From positions 1 to 12,661 of the forward strand of contig DQOT01000276.1 in the NCBI GenBank assembly GCA_015658495.1: a stretch of DNA of 12,661 bases, in the 5' to 3' direction. Made by a program: the position numbers and the translations under genes. Below are positions 6,631-12,661 of the stretch, in pieces (position 1 is the stretch's first letter; the number at the start of each line of letters is the position of its first letter). The DNA comes from Fidelibacterota bacterium (GTDB taxonomy: Bacteria > Fidelibacterota > Marinisomatia > Marinisomatales > UBA1611). The notes beneath the pieces were generated by a model. It was given only the letters and a program-made list of their open reading frames with translations, did not search any database and was not told the DNA's origin.

Positions 6631-7428
6631 ATGAACAACACGTTCAGTATTCGCGCCGCATTCGGCATTGTAGTAGTGTCCATCCTTTCTGCATTTCTTG
6701 TAGGCGGGATGGTCTTAGGGATCGGTCTATCTAATCCTGATTCTCCCCAGAAATTCTACACATTCATTTCATTTATTATCGGACAGGGATTCATGTTGGT
6801 TCCCCTGCTGTGGTTTCTCAAATCAAGAAATGAACCTATTTTCCAAAGGCTCCGGCTTAACCCTATTGCTTCTCAAACAGTAGGCATGACAGCCTTATTA
6901 TCCATTGGACTTATCGTCCTTTCGGATGAATTGGACAGGATTGTGCAACTATTTGTTCCGGCCCCCGAATATATTCTCGACCTTGATGGACTCCTGCGAC
7001 CAGAATCTTTTGCAGGATTTATTTTATTATTTTTTGCCGTCGCTGTGATTGCACCTCTGGGGGAAGAATTACTCTTTCGCGGATTTCTACAGCAATTCCT
7101 AGAAAAGCACTGGAAAGATGTGACCCGGGCCATTTTGGTTACGGCTCTTTTCTTTGCATTGATCCACATGAACCCTTACTGGTTTGTTCAGATTTATATA
7201 CTGGGTATCATGCTGGGGTTTTTATCATGGAAAACCGGTTCTGTACTTCCGCCACTCATTCTCCACGGAATGAATAATAGCTTTGCCATGATTTTCTCAT
7301 TTTCTGAGTATGGAGATGAAAATCTATATCTTTGGAGTGGGCATGTGGCCCCGTGGATCTTGATAATAGCAGTCGGATTTTTCGTATATGGATTTCGCAA
7401 TATTAACAGTCTGAAGGTGCGGTTATGA
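6631..7428 (+). CDS. CPBP-family intramembrane metalloprotease (CAAX protease homologue)
   Basis: This 265-residue multi-pass membrane protein has about six to eight hydrophobic segments. It carries all three CPBP/Abi glutamic-type protease motifs: EELLFRG (Glu145, Glu146, Arg150), FFALIHMNP (Phe175, His179) and HGMNNS (His212, Asn216). Family members cleave peptides inside or at the membrane, in the manner of Rce1 CAAX processing, or take part in bacteriocin self-protection. The target here is unknown. Length is typical. The ATG at 6631 gives a short positively charged tail before TM1, preceded by a weak purine stretch (CCAGGA). Its stop overlaps the mgtE start by 4 bases (ATGA), so the two are probably translationally coupled. 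It is the first gene of the long plus-strand run. Confidence 0.92.
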   Translation: MNNTFSIRAAFGIVVVSILSAFLVGGMVLGIGLSNPDSPQKFYTFISFIIGQGFMLVPLLWFLKSRNEPIFQRLRLNPIASQTVGMTALLSIGLIVLSDELDRIVQLFVPAPEYILDLDGLLRPESFAGFILLFFAVAVIAPLGEELLFRGFLQQFLEKHWKDVTRAILVTALFFALIHMNPYWFVQIYILGIMLGFLSWKTGSVLPPLILHGMNNSFAMIFSFSEYGDENLYLWSGHVAPWILIIAVGFFVYGFRNINSLKVRL

Positions 7429-8795
7429 GAAAAGAAATGTTTGATCACGAGATAAAGATCCTCAGGGATACTTTTGGCCGCCTACTTCGCCGTCACGCCC
7501 ACACCAATCTTTCCAAACTCATCCTTAAAACTCACCCGGCTGATCTATCGGTCGTCTTCCGGTATTTCATGGATGAAGAACAAATTCAGGTTTTCAGCAT
7601 CATGGAAGAAAATGAGCACACGGCTGAATTCCTGGTGGAACTGGATGATACGCTGCTTGCCAATCTCCTGGAAAATGAATCACCGGAACGAATCGCTCAT
7701 GTGATTCAACAGGCATCCGCCAATGACCAAAGTTATATTTTAGGGACTTTGGAAGATGAGCAGGCCCAGTCTGTTATTGAATTATTAAAAGCGGAAGAGC
7801 AGGAAGAGATCGAAGAACTCATGGGGTATCCGGAAGATTCTGCCGGCGCCATGATGACCACGGATGTGTTCACCCTGTACCAGGATACATCCTGCCAGGA
7901 CGCGCTAAAATCGCTTCAGGATCAGACCGAGGCGGAAATGGTCTTCTATCTTTATATCACAGATGATGATGACCGGCTTGTTGGGGTGGCATCTCTTCGA
8001 GCGCTTGCAACCACACAATCGGACACTTTATTAAAAGATATTATGGTGAAGCGGGTTCATTCTGTCCGTCCTGAAACAGATCAGGAAGATGTGGCTCAGA
8101 TCGTAGCTCAGTACAATTATCTCGCAGTCCCTGTATTAGATGCAGATGATCATTTGATTGGGATCGTCACTGTGGACGACGTTGTGGACGTGATCCGTGA
8201 AGAAGCCACAGAGGATTTCCTGCAAATGGCCGGTGCCGGTAAGGATCGTGAAATCCTGTTAAAATCCAGTTGGGAAAATGCCCGCGCCCGACTCCCTTGG
8301 CTTTTTGCAAGCTGGATCGGCGGTATTGTTGCAGCAACCATAATTGGAGCTTTCGAGCATATGCTTCAAAGCATTATTGCTTTAGCGGCTTTTATCCCCG
8401 TCATCATTGGAATGGGTGGAAATATTGGAACCCAATCTTCCACGATTATTGTTCGCGGGATGGCCACAGGCCGGATTGAGATCGGCAGCGAAATGAAAGT
8501 GCTGTTTAAGGAAATTCGTGTTGGATTGATTTTGGGTGGACTCTACGGTTTGATGCTCGGTCTCTTTGCAAAATTCCGGTTTATAGATGTAGATCCCATG
8601 CTGGGCGTTGTGGTGGGATTGAGCATTGGTTGTTCAATGCTGATGGCGGTTGCAGTAGGGACTTTTATTCCCATGTTTTTACGAAAGGTGGATATTGACC
8701 CGGCCATTGCAACGGGTCCATTTGTCACCACCAGCATTGATATCCTCGGTGTACTTTTCTATTTTGTGATTGCCGGATATTTCCTATCGATTTAA
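7425..8795 (+). CDS. mgtE: MgtE-family magnesium channel/transporter
   Basis: This 456-residue inner-membrane Mg2+ channel has the standard MgtE layout. An acidic helical N domain (about 30-130) contains repeated motifs around HPADLSVVFRYF and EEQEEIEELMGYPEDSAG. Two CBS domains (about 140-260) sense cytoplasmic Mg2+ and gate the pore. Five membrane helices follow (about 290-455). Signature segments are FIPVIIGMGGNIGTQSST (323-340) and DPAIATGPFVTTSIDILGVL (425-444), whose Asp439 corresponds to the ion-selecting aspartate of the family. All expected parts are present, so the protein should be functional. AAGGTG lies a few bases before the ATG, which itself overlaps the protease stop. No magnesium riboswitch is recognisable upstream, so regulation is probably at the protein level by the CBS domains. 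Confidence 0.95.
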   Translation: MRKEMFDHEIKILRDTFGRLLRRHAHTNLSKLILKTHPADLSVVFRYFMDEEQIQVFSIMEENEHTAEFLVELDDTLLANLLENESPERIAHVIQQASANDQSYILGTLEDEQAQSVIELLKAEEQEEIEELMGYPEDSAGAMMTTDVFTLYQDTSCQDALKSLQDQTEAEMVFYLYITDDDDRLVGVASLRALATTQSDTLLKDIMVKRVHSVRPETDQEDVAQIVAQYNYLAVPVLDADDHLIGIVTVDDVVDVIREEATEDFLQMAGAGKDREILLKSSWENARARLPWLFASWIGGIVAATIIGAFEHMLQSIIALAAFIPVIIGMGGNIGTQSSTIIVRGMATGRIEIGSEMKVLFKEIRVGLILGGLYGLMLGLFAKFRFIDVDPMLGVVVGLSIGCSMLMAVAVGTFIPMFLRKVDIDPAIATGPFVTTSIDILGVLFYFVIAGYFLSI

Positions 8796-8798
8796 GCT

Positions 8799-9884
8799 AT
8801 GTCCTTCCTGCTCATTTTAAGCACAGGGCTATACCTGGCATTTATCCTGTATATTATTGCGGGGCTTTTTCGCCATAATGAGCAGCCCATAACCAGCACT
8901 GAAGAAACCCCTTTTGTATCCGTGGTCATTGCCGCCAGGAATGAAGAACAGAATCTCCCTGATTTGATCCAGGACCTGGTGAACCAGGAATATCCATTGG
9001 ATAAATTAGAAGTGATCATTGTGGATGACAGATCCACCGATTCTACGCCCACGATCTTGACAGAGGCTACCGAGAATTTTGCCTTCATTAAACAGATTCG
9101 AGTTGATGATAGATCCGTGGATATGACACCCAAGAAACACGCCCTAAATTTGGGAATCAATGCATCCAAGGGTGAAGTAATCGTTTCCACAGATGCGGAT
9201 TGCCGCGTAGGGAAACTCTGGGTATCCAGTATGGCCTATAGTGTCGTTCAGCAAGGAGGTATTTCGGTTTGATATTCAAAGATAGCAGGCGAATCATTTT
9301 TTGAACAAGTCCAAAGAGTGGATTTTCTTGGTATCATTGCAGCCAATGCCGGGGTGGGCGGCTGGGGGCAATTCTGGTCAGGAAGCGGTCAGAACTTGGC
9401 CTATAAAAAATCAGATTTTGAAGCCATTGATGGATTCGAATGGGTGAAAGACAAACCGTCCGGCGATGATATGTATCTCGTTCAATCCATTTCAAAATTA
9501 AAGAGCGGTGTTATCAATATTGATCCTAATTCATTTGTAACAACCAGTGCGGTGCAATCCCTCCGGGAATTTATGAATCAGCGCACCCGGTGGTCTTCGA
9601 ACTCAAGAGTCAATGTCAGGCAAAACCATCTTTTCTTTGCGTTCCTATTTTCTGCGTTCTTATGCAATACAACCATCCTTTTGTCTTTTCTGTTTGGGAA
9701 TGCATGGCTTTTTGCATTTTCAATGAAATTCATTTTAGAAGGATGTGTGATCTTTTTAGGGGGAAAACTTTTTGACACAAAAGTGAATCCCCTGGTTTAC
9801 TTTGCGTGGGCTTTTGCCCAACCTGTGTACATCCCTGTAGTTGGACTCATGGGACTTCAAAATCGATTTACATGGAAAACATGA
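8799..9884 (+). pseudogene. Family 2 glycosyltransferase interrupted by one in-frame TGA
   Basis: The frame would encode about 361 residues of a membrane-anchored GT2 glycosyltransferase that adds sugars to a lipid or polysaccharide at the inner membrane. A TM helix (3-23) precedes the catalytic domain, with VSVVIAARNEEQNL (40-53), VDDRSTDST (75-83) and the DxD-type STDADC (130-135). TGA at 9270-9272 (codon 158) then stops it. The same frame continues with YSKIAGESFFEQVQRVDFLG, GQNLAYKKSDFEAIDGFE, GDD (222-224), QRTRW (261-265, the QxxRW motif) and two C-terminal membrane helices. No frameshift is needed: one base change (TGA to GGA, giving SVGYSKI) would restore the gene. The first half alone (8799-9272) lacks the acceptor site, and the second could start only at a GTG (9318). 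It begins 3 bases after mgtE. Recent nonsense mutation, sequencing error and readthrough are all possible. Confidence 0.85.
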
Positions 9885-10570
9885 ATAGGATCTTTGTTCT
9901 TTTTATCATGCTCGGTATTTCTGCTGGGCAGTCCTATTCCATCACAATCTTTGGAATCCCTGCCGCAGATGTGGTACAAACCATACATGATTCCGGGAAG
10001 ATCGAATTCACAACACAAAACCGGGGCATTTTCGATCTGTTGTGGCCCGCAAAGAATTCCTATGAAGCAATTTATGATTCAAATTCATTTGCGTTAAAAA
10101 ATTGGAGTAAAAATGTAAAACAGGGTGAATTCAAACAACATATTTCTGCTAAAGTGGACTTTCTTGGTTATCTTGCTTATGATGACAAATCCCTGATTGA
10201 AATTCCCCATAATATATATACGATTTTCACTCTCTTGGCCATGGTACAATCCAGACCCTATGATAAACTGGATACAAAATGGTTTAATTATGAGCAGGAA
10301 GGATTGATTGGCAAAGCCCGGTTTGTATGGGCTGATACATCCAATGCGTGGAACGGAAAAGATTCCATCCTATGCGACCATTACCGGCTGGATATAAACA
10401 TCACAGACAAATCAGATAAATTTCTGGATCGCACAGATTATTTCATGGAAGAGATCCTTGCGGATGGTGTGGTGAGAGAATTATGGGTCTCCCGAAAAAA
10501 ACCGAAAAGAATCATACGCGCGTCTCTAAAAACAGCATGGTTCCCCGTATCAGCCATTTTCAATGAATAG
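9881..10570 (+). CDS. Exported protein of unknown function, DUF3108-like
   Basis: This 229-residue protein starts with a short signal peptide (MNRIFVLFIMLGISAGQSYS), so the mature part should lie in the periplasm or outer envelope. I chose the ATG at 9881 because it overlaps the glycosyltransferase stop as ATGA and leaves the signal peptide at the N-terminus. An ATG at 9872 is also possible. A longer open frame back to 9806 lies inside the glycosyltransferase and is unlikely. The body is rich in aromatic and beta-type residues. Segments such as GKIEFTTQNRGIFDLLWPAKNSYEAIYD and WSKNVKQGEFKQ recall the DUF3108 group, which has no known function; this is a weak recognition. No catalytic motif is visible. 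Its position after a glycosyltransferase suggests a cell-envelope role, but that is inference. Confidence 0.75.
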   Translation: MNRIFVLFIMLGISAGQSYSITIFGIPAADVVQTIHDSGKIEFTTQNRGIFDLLWPAKNSYEAIYDSNSFALKNWSKNVKQGEFKQHISAKVDFLGYLAYDDKSLIEIPHNIYTIFTLLAMVQSRPYDKLDTKWFNYEQEGLIGKARFVWADTSNAWNGKDSILCDHYRLDINITDKSDKFLDRTDYFMEEILADGVVRELWVSRKKPKRIIRASLKTAWFPVSAIFNE

Positions 10571-10624
10571 CAGACCCTTTCATCATTTTCAATTATATTT
10601 AGACACATTTCAATGGTACATCTT

Positions 10625-11059
10625 ATGAAAAAACTACTTCTTCTAATTCGTTTTACACCCTTAGCGTTATTATGTGTTATGCTCAATGCGCAGGATGGGA
10701 GCAGTGAGATCATTGGCATATGGGAATTTCAAACGATGACAAGCGTCTATTACTCTGAACCGAAAGAGATTACCACAACAGACCTTGATAAAAATCATCG
10801 TGAAACATTGACTTTCCGTGCAGATGGATCCTTCAGTTACCGCGGGGTTTATGATGGCGTAGAAGATGCATCTGTTGGTGCCTGGAAAATAACAAAAGTT
10901 AAATTGACCATGGATGTCAGAGGTGGAAAAACGATTTGCAATTATGAAGTGAATGGTAAAATCCTGACCCTGACCTTCAATGAAAAAGAATCCGATGAAT
11001 TTTATGGAATGAATTCTGTGCTAAAGTATAAAAATAGGTTTATTGGCTCCAAGTTATAA
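10625..11059 (+). CDS. Exported lipocalin-like small protein
   Basis: This 144-residue protein has a signal peptide (MKKLLLLIRFTPLALLCVML, then NAQ) followed by a small beta-rich domain. IIGIWEFQTM (29-38), LTFRADGSFSYRGVYDG (62-78), GAWKITKVKLTM (85-96) and YEVNGKILTLTF (107-118) follow the pattern of lipocalin-like domains (a GxW strand, a DGxF hairpin and repeated short strands). Such proteins are thought to bind small hydrophobic ligands or to be structural, but the ligand here is unknown. I chose the ATG at 10625 over the one at 10613 because it starts the signal peptide cleanly with MKK. There is no good ribosome-binding site. It lies 54 bases after the preceding gene, so a separate promoter is possible. 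Confidence 0.72.
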   Translation: MKKLLLLIRFTPLALLCVMLNAQDGSSEIIGIWEFQTMTSVYYSEPKEITTTDLDKNHRETLTFRADGSFSYRGVYDGVEDASVGAWKITKVKLTMDVRGGKTICNYEVNGKILTLTFNEKESDEFYGMNSVLKYKNRFIGSKL

Positions 11060-11125
11060 AAAGAAAAAATCATCTCAATAAATAAAATTTCAATTTTTTC
11101 AGGTCTCATCTGCGCTTAGTATTCC

Positions 11126-11512
11126 GTGAATAAGAAACCATCTTTCTTCAAAGTCTATCGTAAACAGATCCTGGGCTGGATCCTGACTGTCGCAGCTATT
11201 TGTGCTGCACTGTATTACGGCATCGATAAAAAGATCATTTTATTCGCCACTTTTGTGATTAGTATTTTTACACAACTTTTTGTGGGTCTGGGCGCATTGG
11301 TGGGCATGATCCCGTTCATTGGGCCTTTGATCATTAAAGTGATTTCCATTCCTGTATTTTGGTTATTAAATGCCATGGGATATGTGGTATCCGGCGTGGC
11401 CATCAAAAAAGGATACGCAACAGAATTAGCCAAGAGTCGAATCGTCACCCTCAGTCTTCTGATCGGAATTATCATTGGGTATATTTTGGGTCATTTAGTC
11501 CCCCTGAGATGA
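11126..11512 (+). CDS. Small integral membrane protein of unknown function
   Basis: The protein has 128 residues and starts at a GTG at 11126; no earlier start is visible after the preceding gene. A basic N-terminus (MNKKPSFFKVYRKQ) is followed by hydrophobic segments at about 14-31, 37-60, 62-90 and 106-125. The loop between the third and fourth is positively charged (AIKKGYATELAKSR). It contains GLGALVGMIPFIGPLIIK (54-71) but no known catalytic motif, and I do not recognise a family. Its TGA overlaps the next start (ATGA), so it is coupled to the AroQ-like gene and probably shares its job. The start codon is the least certain point. Confidence 0.7.
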   Translation: MNKKPSFFKVYRKQILGWILTVAAICAALYYGIDKKIILFATFVISIFTQLFVGLGALVGMIPFIGPLIIKVISIPVFWLLNAMGYVVSGVAIKKGYATELAKSRIVTLSLLIGIIIGYILGHLVPLR

Positions 11513-11931
11513 ATATTTTAATTTTACAAGGTCCCAATCTCAATTTATTGGGTGTAAAGGCTTCATCATCCGGCGAACGGCTCACATTGGATAAACTCAA
11601 TAAAGCCATCCGGAAACATGTTCATGGCAAGGATGTGAAACTCAAATTCTTACAAACCCATAAACAGTTCCAGGCCATAAATTTTTTACAAAGGAACAGG
11701 AACTGGGCAGATGGCCTGCTTTTTATTCCCACATCCTGGGCAAAGTATGATTGGACCATCACCGAAACATTAAACTTGATCAATATCCCAGTTGCTAGCA
11801 TTTATTTTGAGGATCCCTTTTCATTGGGACCCGTTGAACCGGAGTCCATCATGACTGGAAAAATGATTCAATCATTTTCAGGTCAACCAGTCGATGCATG
11901 TGTTTTGGGGATCGATCACCTTTTATCCTGA
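11509..11931 (+). CDS. AroQ-fold protein (type II dehydroquinase homologue) lacking catalytic residues
   Basis: This 140-residue protein starts with MNILILQGPNLNLLG, the hallmark N-terminus of type II 3-dehydroquinate dehydratase. By eye it aligns almost without gaps to the family (usual length 140-150). The usual active-site residues are replaced. The loop arginine becomes Lys17 and the loop tyrosine is lost (KASSSGER). The NPGAxxH segment is IPTSWAK, so the catalytic histidine becomes Lys79 and the asparagine Ile73. The ExH pair of the EVHxSN strand becomes Ser97 and Tyr99 (PVASIYFED), and the following arginine becomes Glu110. It is unlikely to make 3-dehydroshikimate and may bind a ligand or another protein instead. 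The start is the ATG at 11509 overlapping the membrane gene stop; the longer upstream open frame lies inside that gene. The M23 peptidase gene begins 5 bases later. Confidence 0.78.
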   Translation: MNILILQGPNLNLLGVKASSSGERLTLDKLNKAIRKHVHGKDVKLKFLQTHKQFQAINFLQRNRNWADGLLFIPTSWAKYDWTITETLNLINIPVASIYFEDPFSLGPVEPESIMTGKMIQSFSGQPVDACVLGIDHLLS

Positions 11932-11936
11932 ATAAA

Positions 11937-12661
11937 ATGAAATCTTTTATTCCTTTTCTTTTTTGTGGATTGACCTTGTTTGCTCAATCCGGCGAAAATC
12001 CCAATAATTCTATCCTATCTGTCATATCAACCATTGAGGAATTAAAGCTCCCTGAAATAACATCCAAGACATTTGATCCTGCCTGGGTTGATTCGCTCAA
12101 ATTACAATTGCCTTGCGATAATATATTGGTCCCAAAGCGTACCATGCGGCTTCCCAATGCACCCCGGGATTATAGAAACGGAACCCACCGTGGGATCGAC
12201 TTTTTCGCAAATTGGGGCACACCGGTCAAGGCAGTGGCTGCTGGTATCGTTATAAGAGCGGATCATGGCTATGAGGAAATACCAGCTACTTTCAGGGTCA
12301 ATATGCTTGATGCCAGTGCAAAAGTTGGCAATACGCCTAGCGATATTTTTAATAGCGTTTTATTGGGTCAGGCACTCTTTTTAGATCATGGATTTGATCT
12401 TATTCCTGGATTCAGGGTGATCACAATCTATGCTCATTTATCCAACATTTTGGACAAAATTAAACCCGGTACCAAATTGAATACTGGAGAATTACTAGGA
12501 AAATCAGGTAATACTGGGACAAGAGAAAGCACACTGGGCTCCAAAGACGGTGCCCATTTACACTGGGAAATGATCTTGCAAAAAGGGAACCAGGAAATTT
12601 ATTTGGGAAAGGATGTGCCGAACCCGGAACTCTATGCAATGTTGAGCCGGATATTTCAATA
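11937..12661 (+). CDS. Exported M23-family metallopeptidase, 3' end beyond window
   Basis: The frame is open from the ATG at 11937 to the right edge, giving 241 codons without a stop. A signal peptide (MKSFIPFLFCGLTLFAQS) leads to a LytM/M23 zinc peptidase domain. Visible metal-site motifs are HRGID (His84, Asp88), YAHLS (His167) and HLHWE (His207, His209). Between them are GTPVKAVAAGIVIRADHG (94-111) and the turn KPGTKLNTGELLGKSGNTG (176-194). M23 enzymes cut peptide cross-links in peptidoglycan, or act as inactive regulators. Here the HxxxD and HxH sites are intact, so it is probably active in the periplasm. An insertion of about 30 residues (113-142) separates the two metal-binding parts. 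Nearly the whole domain is seen, and only a short C-terminal end should be missing. The gene starts 5 bases after the AroQ-like gene and is likely in the same operon. Confidence 0.9.
   Translation, partial: MKSFIPFLFCGLTLFAQSGENPNNSILSVISTIEELKLPEITSKTFDPAWVDSLKLQLPCDNILVPKRTMRLPNAPRDYRNGTHRGIDFFANWGTPVKAVAAGIVIRADHGYEEIPATFRVNMLDASAKVGNTPSDIFNSVLLGQALFLDHGFDLIPGFRVITIYAHLSNILDKIKPGTKLNTGELLGKSGNTGTRESTLGSKDGAHLHWEMILQKGNQEIYLGKDVPNPELYAMLSRIFQ

Noticed and set aside
6471..6683. 70-codon minus-strand open frame ahead of the orphan terminator
   Set aside because: It overlaps the start of the CPBP gene in antisense, shows no recognisable domain and has unremarkable composition. It is more likely chance.
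6528..6734. 68-codon plus-strand open frame overlapping the start of the CPBP gene
   Set aside because: Half of it lies out of frame inside the protease gene, and the rest shows no protein-like features.
9253..9285. prfB-like programmed +1 frameshift (strong SD followed by TTTGA)
   Set aside because: The frame is the same on both sides of the TGA, and shifting by +1 or -1 meets another stop within a few codons, so a frameshift would not rescue the protein.
9270..9305. Selenocysteine insertion at the glycosyltransferase TGA, helped by a hairpin (TTCAAA 9275-9280 with TTTGAA 9300-9305)
   Set aside because: The stem is AT-rich and bulged, the loop lacks a SECIS look, and no GT2 enzyme is known to use selenocysteine. 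Homologues appear to have glycine near this position.
11359..11508. N-terminal extension of the AroQ-like protein by 50 residues
   Set aside because: The extension lies out of frame within the small membrane protein gene, and the family starts exactly at MNILILQGPNLN with an ATGA overlap.

Overview
The window reads as one chromosomal segment of a Gram-negative-type bacterium of moderate, AT-leaning composition. The genes have few strong Shine-Dalgarno sites, several exported proteins carry short signal peptides, and there is a lipoprotein-like amidohydrolase and an M23 peptidase. This style, and the mix of conserved hypotheticals, would fit the FCB group, possibly marine Candidatus Marinimicrobia/Neomarinimicrobiota. 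That is an impression from gene style, not a proven placement.

Left part (1-1948): the first 84 bases are the start of an IS1595-type transposase on the minus strand, running off the left edge. Next are two overlapping minus-strand genes for Fe(II)/2-oxoglutarate oxygenases of different subfamilies, one PhyH-like and one HalD/BesD/ArpA-like. Only about 60 bases separate them from a divergent APC amino-acid permease (1949-3310). Together they suggest oxidation of a small molecule, possibly an amino acid. A YtcJ-type amidohydrolase with a lipoprotein-like N-terminus (3482-5158) and a TrmH/SpoU rRNA or tRNA methyltransferase (5308-6042) follow, each behind an intergenic spacer that contains hairpins.

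Middle (6043-6630): this 588-base stretch has no convincing gene. It holds a 171-bp element bounded by 10-bp inverted repeats, a clear intrinsic terminator that works on the minus strand with no minus-strand gene to serve, a short perfect hairpin, and the second copy of a 27-nt repeat also found at 220-246.

Right part (6631-12661): nine plus-strand genes are closely packed, several with 4-nt ATGA overlaps. In order they are a CPBP intramembrane protease, an MgtE magnesium channel, a family 2 glycosyltransferase interrupted by one in-frame TGA, an exported DUF3108-like protein, an exported lipocalin-like protein, a small membrane protein, an AroQ-fold protein that has lost the dehydroquinase catalytic residues, and an M23 peptidase cut by the right edge (the interrupted glycosyltransferase would count as two genes if both halves were called). 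Most products act in or beyond the inner membrane, so this looks like an envelope-related transcription unit.

The observations most worth following are the active-site-less AroQ homologue next to a peptidoglycan peptidase, the TGA-split glycosyltransferase whose reading frame is intact on both sides, and the paired oxygenases beside an amino-acid permease. I saw no tRNA, rRNA or CRISPR array.
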